Positions 15,513 through 24,234 of a stretch of 64,000 bases of DNA are shown one piece after another. How positions within the stretch are numbered: position 1 is the first letter of the stretch; every line of letters starts with the position of its first letter. A program made the translations under genes and the position numbers. The notes beneath the pieces are model-generated. The model ran no database searches, was not told the DNA's origin, and worked only from the letters and a program-made list of their open reading frames with translations. Source of the DNA: Phycisphaerales bacterium (GTDB taxonomy: Bacteria; Planctomycetota; Phycisphaerae; Phycisphaerales; UBA1924); the NCBI GenBank assembly GCA_016709445.1, contig JADJMV010000013.1:1-64000 (forward strand), in the 5' to 3' direction.

Positions 15513-17546
15513 GTGACAGCCAAGCACCTTGTGTGGGGCGCGTGCCTGCTCGTACCCGGCCTGCTCGTGGGCTGCGGCGGCGGAGACAGCAATAGCGGCG
15601 GGGAAGACTCGTCCTCGGCCGCCAAGCCGACCAGCGGCGGCGGGGGTGCCGCGCCGTACGCCGCGCTTCAGACCGTCGCCCAGGAGCGGGGGCTCACGCC
15701 TGACGACCTGGTAGCCGCCGCGAAGACCTTCCAGCCCTCCGGTCGGCACGACGATTACCTGATGTTCGCATCCGACGGGCACGGCGGGCAGATGTTGGTC
15801 ATCGGCGTGCCGTCGATGCGCATTCTTCGTGTCATCGGCGTGTTCACCCCCGAGCCCTGGCAGGGCTGGGGCTATGGCGCCGGTCAGGATGTGCTCGATG
15901 AGGGCAAGATCAACGGCAAGGACATCACCTGGGGCGACACCCACCACCCGGCGCTGAGCGAGACCGCCGGCGACTACGACGGGCAGTTCTGCTTCATCAA
16001 CGATAAGGCCAACGCCCGCCTTGCGGTCATCGACCTCCGCGACTTTGAGACCAAGCAGATTGTCAAGAATCCGCTCTCGCTCTCGGACCACGGCGGGGCG
16101 ATGGTGACGCCAAACACCGACTACATCATCGAGGGCGGGCAGTACGGCCACCCGCTCGGCTGGGACTACGCCCCCATGGAAGAGTATGTCTCCAAATACC
16201 GCGGGATGGTGACGCTCTGGAAGTTCGACCGTGACTCCGGGCGGATCGACCAGTCCAAATCGTTCGCGTTGGAGCTGCCCCCCTACTGGCAGGACCTCTT
16301 TGACGCGGGCAAGCTGGTCAGCGATGGTTGGATCTTCGGCAACTCGTTCAACACCGAGCTGGCGGCCGACGGGGGCGAGTCCGGCACTCCACCCTACGAG
16401 GCGGGCGCCAGCCAGCGCGACAACGACTACATGCATGTGATCAACCTCCGAAAGGCCGAGGCGCTGTACAGGGCGGGTAAGGCCGAGATAATCAAGGGAT
16501 TCCCGGTGCTCTCCATCCAGACGCTCGTCGATGAGGGCGTGCTCTACTTTGTGCCCGAGCCCAAGAGCCCTCACGGCGTCGATGTCAGCCCCGACGGGGC
16601 CTACATGGTTGTCAGCGGCAAGCTCGATCCGCATGTGACGGTGTACAGCTTCGACAAGATCCAGAAAACAATCGCCGCCAAGAACTGGGAGCCCGACCAG
16701 TTCGGCGTGCCAGTGCTCGACTTTGACAGCTGCGTCGAGGCCCAGATCGAGGTCGGACTCGGCCCGTTGCACACACAGTTCGACAACCAGGGATACGCGT
16801 ATACGTCGCTGTTCCTTGAGCCGGCGGTGGCCCGCTGGACGATGGGTGGGCCGTTGGGCGCGAAGAACCCCGAGCCGGACTGGACGCTCGTGGGCAAGGT
16901 GCCGGTGCAGTACAATGTCGGGCACATCTGCGCCGCCGAGGGGGACACCGTCAGCCCGGACGGCAAGTACTTGGTGAGCATGAACAAGTGGGCGATCGAC
17001 CGGTTTACGCCGGTGGGGCCGCTGGTGCCGCAGAACTTCCAGCTCGTGGATATCGCCGATACCGGCGACACGATGAAGGTTATCTACGACATGCCCGTCG
17101 GCATGGGTGAGCCGCACTACGCGCAGATGATCAAGGCAGACAAGCTCAAGCCCTGGAAGGTCTACCCGGAGGTCGGGTGGAGCCCCGAGACCCAGTCGGT
17201 GCGTCTGGACGCCGCCCAGAAGGGCAAGGAGCGGGTCGAGCGGAACGGCACTACCGTGGATGTCTACATGACTGCGGTGCGGAGCCACTTCACGCCCGAG
17301 TACGTGGAGGCGGTCGAGGGCGACCATATCCGTTGGCATATCACCAACATTGAGCGCGCCTACGACGCGACCCACGGGTTCGCGGTGCCGGCGTACAACA
17401 TCAACCTGAGCCTGGAGCCCGGCGAGGCACAGGTCATCGAGTTCGTCGCCGACCGGTCGGGGACCTACCCGTTCTACTGCTCCGAGTTCTGCTCGGCGCT
17501 CCACCTCGAGATGATGGGCTACTTCCTCGTCAAGCCCGCGGAATGA
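15513..17546 (+). CDS. nosZ: Nitrous-oxide reductase, clade II (Sec-exported)
   Basis: 677 residues. Reduces N2O to N2 in the periplasm. GTG 15513 has AAGGAG 7 nt upstream. The start has a lipoprotein signal (LLVPGLLVGC|GGG) instead of a twin-arginine signal, which marks the clade II (atypical) enzyme. The seven-bladed propeller that holds CuZ shows the DTHH ligands at residues 142-145 (GDTHHPALSE). The C-terminal cupredoxin domain has the complete CuA site CSEFCSALHLEMM (C656, C660, H664, M667). Copper ligands look complete, so the enzyme should be active. It heads the run nosZ-nosB-nosD-nosF-nosY-nosL. Confidence 0.97.
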   Translation: MTAKHLVWGACLLVPGLLVGCGGGDSNSGGEDSSSAAKPTSGGGGAAPYAALQTVAQERGLTPDDLVAAAKTFQPSGRHDDYLMFASDGHGGQMLVIGVPSMRILRVIGVFTPEPWQGWGYGAGQDVLDEGKINGKDITWGDTHHPALSETAGDYDGQFCFINDKANARLAVIDLRDFETKQIVKNPLSLSDHGGAMVTPNTDYIIEGGQYGHPLGWDYAPMEEYVSKYRGMVTLWKFDRDSGRIDQSKSFALELPPYWQDLFDAGKLVSDGWIFGNSFNTELAADGGESGTPPYEAGASQRDNDYMHVINLRKAEALYRAGKAEIIKGFPVLSIQTLVDEGVLYFVPEPKSPHGVDVSPDGAYMVVSGKLDPHVTVYSFDKIQKTIAAKNWEPDQFGVPVLDFDSCVEAQIEVGLGPLHTQFDNQGYAYTSLFLEPAVARWTMGGPLGAKNPEPDWTLVGKVPVQYNVGHICAAEGDTVSPDGKYLVSMNKWAIDRFTPVGPLVPQNFQLVDIADTGDTMKVIYDMPVGMGEPHYAQMIKADKLKPWKVYPEVGWSPETQSVRLDAAQKGKERVERNGTTVDVYMTAVRSHFTPEYVEAVEGDHIRWHITNIERAYDATHGFAVPAYNINLSLEPGEAQVIEFVADRSGTYPFYCSEFCSALHLEMMGYFLVKPAE

Positions 17547-17631
17547 CCCCTTTCTGCGCCGCGCGGGTGAAGGCCCGCCGCGGCGCGTTTCCCACCCCGG
17601 GCCATCCCGGACACTCTGGAAAGGAGGCGGC

Positions 17632-18318
17632 ATGGCCGCCGCATTGCAAGCAATCTTCGGCCCACGCATCCCGTCCGAGGAACTGGCCACGCACCGGTGG
17701 CGCTACCTCACGCCGGCGTTTCTCCTCACGCTCGCGCGGGTGCTGCTGCTCGTCTCGATCTTCGTCCCTTACTGGGCCATGGAACTCAGGGCCCCCCAGT
17801 ATCCCGATGGGCTGCATGTCCAAGCCTACATCAACCGTCTGACGGGTGATGTGACCGAGATCGACGGGCTCAATCACTACATCGGCATGCGTCCACTCAA
17901 CGACGCGGCCAAGCTCGAACGGACCGTCTCGATCACCATGCTCATCGCCCTGGTGCTCCTGGTGGAGGGGGCCATCTATGTCCACAGCAAGTGGACCGTG
18001 CTGCTCACGCTGCCCTCGATCCTCTTCCCGCCAGTGTTCCTGCTCGACCTGTACTTCTGGCTCAACCAGTTCGGCCAGCACCTTGACCCGAAGGCGCCGC
18101 TCTCCAACGCGATCAAGCCGTTCACACCGCCCGTCCTGGGCACCGGGACGATCGGACAGTTTCACACGCACGCCAGCGCGGGCCTGGGCTGGTGGCTGGC
18201 CGCCGCCGCTTCGGTGCTGACGATCGCTGGTTTGGTCTTCCACCGGAGGGCGTTCAAGCCGCTCTACGACGCGGCGAGTGCGGCCAGGCCCGGGCCCGTC
18301 GTGCCCGCAGAGGAGTAG
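17632..18318 (+). CDS. nosB: NosB-like integral membrane protein
   Basis: 228 residues. ATG 17632 follows AAAGGAGG. Four hydrophobic segments are visible (about 32-50 LTLARVLLLVSIFVPYW, 100-120, 125-145 LLTLPSILFPPVFLLDLYFW, 188-208). Conserved-looking polar motifs between them are HYIGMRPLN and FHTHASAGLGWW. A membrane protein of this size directly after nosZ is typical of clade II clusters, where it is named NosB; its biochemical role is not established. It ends 3 nt before nosD. Confidence 0.7.
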   Translation: MAAALQAIFGPRIPSEELATHRWRYLTPAFLLTLARVLLLVSIFVPYWAMELRAPQYPDGLHVQAYINRLTGDVTEIDGLNHYIGMRPLNDAAKLERTVSITMLIALVLLVEGAIYVHSKWTVLLTLPSILFPPVFLLDLYFWLNQFGQHLDPKAPLSNAIKPFTPPVLGTGTIGQFHTHASAGLGWWLAAAASVLTIAGLVFHRRAFKPLYDAASAARPGPVVPAEE

Positions 18319-18321
18319 CCC

Positions 18322-19722
18322 ATGCCGAGGTTCCCAACAATTCTCGTCCAGGTCTTGGCCGCGGGGCTGATCGCGGCCGGGGCTCTCGCGCAGCCGCGGG
18401 GCGGGTTTGATCTCCCGGCGGTGATCGCGGCGGCCGCGCCGGGGGCCGAGGTGCGGGTGCCTGCGGACGTCTACGCCGGCCCGGTCACGATCGACAAGCC
18501 TCTGCAGCTGGTGGGTGAGCCCGGGGCGACAATCGACGGCGGCGGGCTGGGCGATGTGCTCCGCATCACCGCGGACGATGTTACGGTCCGCGGGCTGCTG
18601 CTCCGCAACACCGGAATCAGCCTCGACAAAGAGAACGCCGGCATCACCTGCACCGGCGCCCGCGTCCACATTACCGAATGCGTGTTCGAGGATGTGCTGT
18701 TCGGGATCTACCTGAAGGAGGCCCCCGACAGCGTGATCAGCGGGAACCACATCTCCAGCAAGGACCTGGCGGTGCAGCGTCGCGGAGACGGCATCCGGCT
18801 CTGGCAGAGCCCCGGCGCGATCGTCGAGGACAACGAGGTCATCCGGTGCCGGGATGTGGTGATGTGGTTCTCCGACGCCGTCCAGCTCAGGCGGAATCGG
18901 ATCACCCTCGGACGCTACGGCCTGCACTTCATGTACAGCGACGGCAACGTCCTCGAAGACAACCACCTCGAGCACAACTCCGTCGGCGCGTTCCTCATGT
19001 ACAGCCACAACCTCACGCTCCGGCGCAATGTGTTCGCCCACAACCGCGGTCCCAGCGGCTACGGCATCGGCCTCAAGGACATGGACGGGCTGGTCGCCGA
19101 AGACAATCTCTTCGTCGGCAACCGCATCGGCCTGCATCTGGACAATTCGCCTTCCGAGGAGGACATCGTGCACCACTACCGGCACAATGTCTTCGCGTAC
19201 AACGACGTTGGCATCGCGTTCATGCCGTCGGTCACCCGCAACGAGTTCACAGAGAACACCATGCTTGACAACATCGAACAGGTCGCCGTGCTCGGGCAGG
19301 GCATGTTCGAAGGCAACCGGTTCACAGTCGACGGCGTCGGCAACTACTGGAGCGACTACCGGGGGTTCGACCTCGACGGCGACGGCGTGGGCGATATCGA
19401 GTACAAGGCCGAGGGACTCTTCGAGAACCTCATGGACCGCGAACCCAAGCTCCGGATGTTCCTCTTCAGCCCTGCCGAGCACGCCGTTGAGATGGCGGCC
19501 AGGGCCTTCCCGCTCGTTACCCCGCGCCCGAAGCTGATCGACACCGCCCCGCTCATGACCCCCGTCCCCACCGCAGTCACCGTCGCGGCCCGCACCAGCG
19601 CCGGGCCGATGTGGCTGACCGCCCTGGGCCTCACGACACTCGGTGCGGCGTGTGTCGTCGGCGGCATTAGACCCTGGCGGATGCCCGGCGACCAGGCTGC
19701 CAGCGTCGGAGGTGCGGCATGA
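18322..19722 (+). CDS. nosD: NosD, copper-site maturation beta-helix protein
   Basis: 466 residues. Periplasmic parallel beta-helix protein needed with NosFY to assemble the CuZ centre of NosZ. Signal peptide at 1-25 (VLAAGLIAAGALAQ). The CASH/beta-helix repeats show as recurring N-rich turns: VRGLLLRNTGISLD, VISGNHISS, YGLHFMYSDGNVLEDNHLEH, YGIGLKDMDGLVAEDN. GNYWSDYRGFDLDGDGVGD near residue 335 is a NosD hallmark. A C-terminal helix (about 433-455) could anchor it in the membrane. It overlaps nosF by 4 nt (ATGA). Confidence 0.95.
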   Translation: MPRFPTILVQVLAAGLIAAGALAQPRGGFDLPAVIAAAAPGAEVRVPADVYAGPVTIDKPLQLVGEPGATIDGGGLGDVLRITADDVTVRGLLLRNTGISLDKENAGITCTGARVHITECVFEDVLFGIYLKEAPDSVISGNHISSKDLAVQRRGDGIRLWQSPGAIVEDNEVIRCRDVVMWFSDAVQLRRNRITLGRYGLHFMYSDGNVLEDNHLEHNSVGAFLMYSHNLTLRRNVFAHNRGPSGYGIGLKDMDGLVAEDNLFVGNRIGLHLDNSPSEEDIVHHYRHNVFAYNDVGIAFMPSVTRNEFTENTMLDNIEQVAVLGQGMFEGNRFTVDGVGNYWSDYRGFDLDGDGVGDIEYKAEGLFENLMDREPKLRMFLFSPAEHAVEMAARAFPLVTPRPKLIDTAPLMTPVPTAVTVAARTSAGPMWLTALGLTTLGAACVVGGIRPWRMPGDQAASVGGAA

Positions 19723-20558
19723 TCTGTATCAAGGGTGTCACCAAACGATTCGGCCGCTTCGTCGCACTCGACAACGTTTCGTTGGACATCGAGCGCGGCC
19801 AGGCCGTCGCCCTCTGGGGCTCCAACGGTGCGGGGAAGACGACACTGCTCCGCTGCACGCTCGGCCTACTCTCGTTCCGCGGCGAGGTCACCGTCAACGG
19901 CGTCGATGTCCGCCGACGTGGCAAGCCCGCCCGACGCCTCCTCGGCTATGTCCCGCAGGAACTTGCATTCTACGACGATTTCCGCGTCGCCGAGGCCGTG
20001 GCGTTCTTCGCCCGCCTCAAGGGCACTGATCGTACGGGCTGCGTGCGGGCACTCCAACTCGCCGGGCTCGAACAGCACCGGCACAAGCGCGTGCGAGAGC
20101 TCTCCGGGGGCATGAAGCAGCGACTGGCCCTGGGCATCGCCACCCTCACCGATCCCCCCATCCTCATGCTCGACGAGCCGACCTCCAACCTCGACGCCGC
20201 GGGCAGGAGCGAACTGCTCGCCCAGCTCGCCGAACTCCGAGGGCGGGGCAAGACCGTCTTCTTCACCTCGCACCGTCCCGAGGAGGTCGAGGAGCTCGCC
20301 AACCGCGTGATCACCATGGAGTCCGGCCGCATCGTCAGCGACGCGGCTCCCGCCCGGAACGCAGGCGCCGCCGCCTCCCCGAGTGTCGAGGTCCGCATTC
20401 CCCATGCGTGCTTGGACCAAGCGCTCGGAGCGCTGCGGGCAGAGGGCTTTACGACCCGCCTCGCCGCCGACGGCGCGGCCGTCGAGTGTCGCAATGGATG
20501 CAACGGCCACGTCTCACCATCCGCCACCGAACCCCGCACCGAGGGGAGGCTCCCATGA
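19719..20558 (+). CDS. nosF: NosF, ABC transporter ATPase for NosZ maturation
   Basis: 279 residues. ATPase partner of NosY in the complex that supplies sulfur for CuZ assembly. Walker A GSNGAGKTTLL is at about 33-43, signature LSGGMKQRLALGI near 128, and Walker B ILMLDEPTSNLDAAG near 148. The switch His is in FFTSHRPEEVEE. An extra 60-residue C-terminal extension after the nucleotide-binding domain looks like a small regulatory domain. It overlaps nosD at the start and nosY at the end (ATGA both times), so translation is coupled. Confidence 0.95.
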   Translation: MICIKGVTKRFGRFVALDNVSLDIERGQAVALWGSNGAGKTTLLRCTLGLLSFRGEVTVNGVDVRRRGKPARRLLGYVPQELAFYDDFRVAEAVAFFARLKGTDRTGCVRALQLAGLEQHRHKRVRELSGGMKQRLALGIATLTDPPILMLDEPTSNLDAAGRSELLAQLAELRGRGKTVFFTSHRPEEVEELANRVITMESGRIVSDAAPARNAGAAASPSVEVRIPHACLDQALGALRAEGFTTRLAADGAAVECRNGCNGHVSPSATEPRTEGRLP

Positions 20559-21433
20559 GCGTCCAGAGTCATCCCGCCCAAAGGGGCGGGCTGGGCGAGC
20601 TTTCGCTCGACCCGCGCACCATCGCCCCCCTCGTCCGAAAGGAGCTACGCGACGCCCTACGCAACCGCTGGCTTCTGCTCTACACGCTTGCCTTCGGCGC
20701 GCTGGCTGTCGGCCTCGCCACGCTCTCCCAGATCGGCACCGGGCTCAGCGGCTTCGCCGGGTTCGGCAAAATGACCGCCAGCCTCGTCAATCTCGTGCTG
20801 CTTGTCGTGCCCCTCATGGCCCTCACCGTCGGCGCCTCGGGTCTCTCGGCCGAGCGAGAGCGCGGCATGCTCGCATACCTGCTCAGCCAGCCGGTTACCC
20901 GACTCGAGGTGTTCGTCGCCAAATTCATCGGTCTGGGGCTCGCGCTTACCGGCTCGATCTCCATCGGCTTCGGCCTCAGTGTCGCTCTTCTTGCGGCCCA
21001 CAGCGGACGGGGCGACCTGTGGGTCTTCGTCCGACTTGTCGGTCTCAGCGCGATGCTCGCGATGGCCATGCTCGCGGTCGGCATGCTGCTCTCGGTCGTG
21101 CTGCGACGGTCGAGCACCGCGATCGGGGCCGCAGTGTTCGTCTGGCTTGGCTTCGTCTTTGTCGGCGATCTCGGGCTCATGGGCGCCACCGTGATATTCC
21201 GGCTTCCGGTTCAGCAGCTCTTCGGTCTGAGTCTTGTCAACCCAACCCAGGCCTTCAAGCTCGCCGCCGTGGGTGGATTTGACTCCACGCTCGACCTGCT
21301 CGGTCCCGCCGGCCTCTACGGCGTGCAGGAGTTTGGCCCCTGGCTCATGCCCATGCTGCTCGGCGCCATGGCGGCATGGATCGTTGTCCCCCTGATGATC
21401 GCCGGCCTCAGCTTTGCCCGGAAGCCGCTCTGA
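20555..21433 (+). CDS. nosY: NosY, ABC-2-type permease
   Basis: 292 residues, ATG 20555 within the nosF stop. Membrane partner of NosF. The sequence opens with IAPLVRKELRDALRNRWLLL, the usual cytoplasmic coupling helix of ABC-2 permeases, followed by six membrane segments (about 45-65, 77-100, 130-153, 160-185, 188-213, 255-275). SAERERGMLAYLLSQPVTR between helices 2 and 3 is the typical ABC-2 cytoplasmic motif. Its stop overlaps the nosL start (TGATG). Confidence 0.95.
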   Translation: MSVQSHPAQRGGLGELSLDPRTIAPLVRKELRDALRNRWLLLYTLAFGALAVGLATLSQIGTGLSGFAGFGKMTASLVNLVLLVVPLMALTVGASGLSAERERGMLAYLLSQPVTRLEVFVAKFIGLGLALTGSISIGFGLSVALLAAHSGRGDLWVFVRLVGLSAMLAMAMLAVGMLLSVVLRRSSTAIGAAVFVWLGFVFVGDLGLMGATVIFRLPVQQLFGLSLVNPTQAFKLAAVGGFDSTLDLLGPAGLYGVQEFGPWLMPMLLGAMAAWIVVPLMIAGLSFARKPL

Positions 21434-21909
21434 TGTGCCAAGCAACCCAACGCCGACCCAGACCGTTCCACCGCTGGCTCGGGTACCTGCCGTTGCTCCT
21501 GCTGTTCGGCTGCGGTGGCGAGCCAACCCTCGATCCTCCCACCATCCACTACGGCCAGGATGTGTGCGACGTCTGCGGAATGATCGTCAGCGATGAACGA
21601 TTCGCCGCCGCCGAAGTCGTGATACGAGGCCGGCGCGTCGAAGTCCGAATCATGGACGACACTGGTGAGATCTTCCAGCTCGATGCGCCAGACGCCGCGC
21701 AGCATGCGTGGTGGGTCCACGATTGCTCCTCGCTTGAGTGGGTTGATGCGCGCGACGCGATCTATCTCCAATCCGTGGAGCTCCGCACCCCCATGGCCCT
21801 CCACCTGGCGGCGTTCAGTACACGCGAGGCGGCAGCCGAGGCACAGAAGGAGCACGGCGGAGAGATTCTCACCTTCACCCAAGCCGTCTCTGTGGCCGGG
21901 CCGCCGTAG
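21433..21909 (+). CDS. nosL: NosL, copper chaperone lipoprotein
   Basis: 158 residues. Delivers Cu(I) to apo-NosZ in the periplasm. Lipobox LLLLFGC|GGE near residue 28. The copper site CDVCGMIVSDE (CxxCGM) is intact. Other family segments follow: IMDDTGEIFQLDA, AWWVHDCSSLEWVDARDA and TPMALHLAAFSTREAA. ATG 21433 overlaps the nosY stop. Last gene of the cluster; no strong terminator follows, and the right-hand direct repeat begins 92 bp later. Confidence 0.95.
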   Translation: MCQATQRRPRPFHRWLGYLPLLLLFGCGGEPTLDPPTIHYGQDVCDVCGMIVSDERFAAAEVVIRGRRVEVRIMDDTGEIFQLDAPDAAQHAWWVHDCSSLEWVDARDAIYLQSVELRTPMALHLAAFSTREAAAEAQKEHGGEILTFTQAVSVAGPP

Positions 21910-22072
21910 CACTCCCTTACGAAGCCCTTGACGAGCGGGACTGCTCAGCAGCCGTCCGCCCAGTCGCGGAGGAAGCCAAGCACGGCACGTGATCCGATTC
22001 CAGTCCCGCAACCCCACGGAAGCGTACCTGCGTGTGCGTTGCCCCTCGTCGCACAGATCTGTGTGTTGCCCG

Positions 22073-22303
22073 TCAGTCCCCGCCCGCCCTCGCCGCCGGG
22101 AACGAGATCCAGTACTCCACGGCCCGCCCGCAGGCGCCGCACGCCCCGGGCGGCCGGACGGCCCCGGCGGTCGGCACCTTGGCGACCGCCACGGGCATGA
22201 CCACCTCGTAGGCCACGGGGCCGCCCCCGCCGCAGGCGGGGCAGGCCGACCCTCGTCCCCGCTCCAGGCGGGCGATACGCCTAGTCAGCCGCGCCGTCAT
22301 CAT
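22073..22303 (-). CDS. Small zinc-ribbon protein (copy B)
   Basis: 76 residues, the same length and N-terminus (MMTARLTRRIARLERG) as the protein at 446-676, with CPACGGGG and CGACGR conserved and most differences in the linker. Preservation of frame and cysteines in a diverged copy argues that the protein is, or was until lately, functional. Upstream genes of the original set are missing here apart from a 3' remnant, so it may lack its promoter. Confidence 0.6.
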   Translation of the reverse strand: MMTARLTRRIARLERGRGSACPACGGGGPVAYEVVMPVAVAKVPTAGAVRPPGACGACGRAVEYWISFPAARAGGD

Positions 22304-22350
22304 CGCCCGCCTCCAGCAGGATGATCTTGGACACCTTGCCGCAGGATCCG
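22281..22350 (-). pseudogene. 3' remnant of the second zinc-ribbon gene
   Basis: The last roughly 23 codons of the gene homologous to 654-869 are present (ending ILLEAGDDDGAAD, stop at 22281), including part of CGSCGK. Upstream sequence is unrelated. This fixes one junction of the repeat at about 22350. Confidence 0.65.
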
Positions 22351-22414
22351 CGCCCGGCCGGTGGTGAGCGGTGGCCTGCGATCCCGAGGTTGGGCAATCG
22401 GCTCCACCAGCCCA

Positions 22415-23767
22415 TCATGCACGGGTATCAAGTTCCGCACTGGTCTCCGCCGCCATGATGCGCACCGGATCGAGGTCATCCGAACACGTCAGAGACTTTC
22501 GGGCAAGCTCGGCGATGAGGCGGGCGTGGCGGGAAAGGGTTTGGCGGCGGTCGGGATCGGACGCCTGCCGGCCCGCGGCAGCGATCGCGCTCAGGAGGGC
22601 GGTCATCACGGCGGTATTGCCCGAGGCCGACTGCCGGATCTGGTTCAGGCAGAGCCCGGCCAGTACGTCGAATGAACGGCCGCTGCCGATGAAGCGGATG
22701 ACTCCGTCTTCGGCCCGCAGCCGGTCGGGGATCGGGCGCGCAGCGATCCGCTCGAGGACGACCGCCAGGTGATCGACGCACATCACACCGGTGGTCGTGT
22801 CGTTGATCCCCGGCGAGAGGGCCTTGAGCGCGATATCCACGATCTGCCGGATGCCGAACGCGGCGTCCTGCTCGATGGTTCTGGACCCGCCGATGTCGAA
22901 GGCGCCGCGGAGGCGGGTGACCAGCGCCTCTTCCGGCGGGGATGGGAGGGCGATCTCGCAGAGCGATCCGGCGGGCGTGACGAAAGCGCCGATGTCGGCG
23001 ATCATGCGGATCACGCTGTCGATTTCCGCGGCGATCGCGAGCAGGCCCTTGGCATCGACCGACTCCACATAGCCGAATCGCCCGGCCGGGACCGCGTGCC
23101 AGCGGCTTTGCGAGGGGATGGCCTCGTCGGCGCTCTGGGAGGGGTCGAGGGAGGTCGGTCCGGGCGTGGTGAGCGCGGGCATCTTCGCCTCTCCCAGGTC
23201 CGCCGGGAAAAGCTCGTCGATCGCCCGAAGCGTATCGGCGGTGACACGCTCGAGGATGGTCCCCGCCTGGATCGAGCTCGCGATGTGGTGGATGAAAAAG
23301 ATCAAGACGCCGATGCTCAACAGCGCCAATAACAGCCCGCCCATGACAGCCAAGGAAGGAACGAACGCGCCCTCTTCGCCGGAGCGGATGGTCCGGAGCA
23401 CGATCAGGCAGTACCCGAACAGGCCGACGAAGTACCCGAGCACGAACTGATTGAGCCGGTCCCGCATGAAGTGTCGGATAAGCCGCGATGTGTACTGCGA
23501 CGAGGCGGTGGCGAGCGTCGAGATCGTGAGCGTAAAGGTCAGACTCGCCACCGTCATCATCGAGCCCGCGATCGCCGAGAGCATCCCCCGCGCCCCCGCC
23601 GCCCCGACGCCGAACAGCAGCGAGTGCCCGCCGATCCAGTCAGCGCCGACGGCGACATCCGCGAGGATCAGGAGCACAGCCAGCACGATCGCCCCGAGGA
23701 CCATCGCCAGCGGAACGAACCACAGGCTCGAGCGGATGCGGATCCAGTATTGCCGGAGGTGGTGCAC
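22415..23767 (-). CDS. DUF2254 membrane protein
   Basis: 450 residues if started at GTG 23767 (VHHLRQYWIRIRSSLWFVP); no ATG is available before the first membrane helix and no clear ribosome binding site is seen. Four transmembrane helices lie in the first 150 residues (VPLAMVLGAIVLAVLLILAD, an MMTVASLTFTLTISTLATAS segment, FVLGYFVGLFGYCLIVL, LSIGVLIFFIHHIASSI). A large soluble domain follows with GYVESVDAKGLLAIAAEI and SPGINDTTTGVMCVDHL, both DUF2254 hallmarks. Function unknown. It lies just outside the island's right repeat and overlaps the small gene upstream. Confidence 0.85.
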   Translation of the reverse strand: MHHLRQYWIRIRSSLWFVPLAMVLGAIVLAVLLILADVAVGADWIGGHSLLFGVGAAGARGMLSAIAGSMMTVASLTFTLTISTLATASSQYTSRLIRHFMRDRLNQFVLGYFVGLFGYCLIVLRTIRSGEEGAFVPSLAVMGGLLLALLSIGVLIFFIHHIASSIQAGTILERVTADTLRAIDELFPADLGEAKMPALTTPGPTSLDPSQSADEAIPSQSRWHAVPAGRFGYVESVDAKGLLAIAAEIDSVIRMIADIGAFVTPAGSLCEIALPSPPEEALVTRLRGAFDIGGSRTIEQDAAFGIRQIVDIALKALSPGINDTTTGVMCVDHLAVVLERIAARPIPDRLRAEDGVIRFIGSGRSFDVLAGLCLNQIRQSASGNTAVMTALLSAIAAAGRQASDPDRRQTLSRHARLIAELARKSLTCSDDLDPVRIMAAETSAELDTRA

Positions 23768-23972
23768 CGGCGAGATGGTAGAGGCGCGGCAGGGGCACAG
23801 CGGAGCGCGGGCGCTCCACCGGGCGCCCGAGGCGCATGTCGTCGGCGGAGGGCCCGTGGTGGACGGCCCGACACCGGACCTGCTTGGCCGCGGCCCGCCC
23901 GGCGCCACGCTTCTTGGCCGCGAGCTTGCGAGGCCTCGCGAGGTCGCGCTCCTGGCTTTCGGTGATGTGCAT
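23640..23972 (-). CDS. Small basic protein upstream of the DUF2254 gene
   Basis: 110 residues in the open frame. ATG 23972 has an excellent ribosome binding site (GGAGG, 7 nt). The first 70 residues are basic (MHITESQERDLARPRKLAAK, then KRGAGRAAAKQVRCRAVHHG) with high third-position GC, as expected for coding. The 3' part overlaps DUF2254 by 128 nt and looks like noise, so a frameshift may have removed the true stop. No function recognised. Confidence 0.4.
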   Translation of the reverse strand: MHITESQERDLARPRKLAAKKRGAGRAAAKQVRCRAVHHGPSADDMRLGRPVERPRSAVPLPRLYHLAGAPPPAILDPHPLEPVVRSAGDGPRGDRAGCAPDPRGCRRRR

Positions 23973-24042
23973 GCGGGGCCTCCGTGCGGGTGCGGATGCC
24001 GATCATGCCACGCCCTTGATCGCCGCGAGGGCGTTCGTCGGC

Positions 24043-24207
24043 ACGCGTCGGATCGGCCAGATCCAGAGGGGTCGCGCCGATGCAGTACCTGCGCATCGAC
24101 CGGACGCCATGGGCGATCACCAGCCACCCAGCCTCGGTCGCGACCGGCGAGCCGCCGTGGCCGATCTTGACCGACTCCCAGTTCTCGCACGGAGGGCGGA
24201 TGAACCT
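24043..24207 (-). pseudogene. Relic of a GH130 glycoside phosphorylase
   Basis: Reading the minus strand from 24207 gives RFIRPPCENWESVKIGHGG, then SPVATEAGWLVIAHGVR and YCIGATPLDLADPTR, about 55 residues. This is the conserved core of GH130 mannosyl-glycan phosphorylases (typically WESVKIG, GWLxxYHGV, LLDLxDPTR). An in-frame TGA lies four codons upstream and similarity ends after DPTR. Only this fragment of a protein of over 300 residues remains, so the gene is dead and largely deleted. Confidence 0.6.
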
Positions 24208-24234
24208 GGACCCATCTCACACACCACTTGAGTC

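Larger units (their letters stand above)
22001..22350. repeat. Direct repeat copy B (partner at 375-741)
   Basis: Second copy of the left-hand repeat, same orientation, starting CAGTCCCGCAACCCCACGGA at 22001. It contains a complete zinc-ribbon gene (22073-22303) and the last roughly 70 bp of the neighbouring zinc-ribbon gene. Similarity breaks at about 22350 inside GCCGCAGGATCCGCGCC. The copies differ by scattered substitutions, so the duplication is not recent. It marks the right end of the nos-bearing island. Confidence 0.85.
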
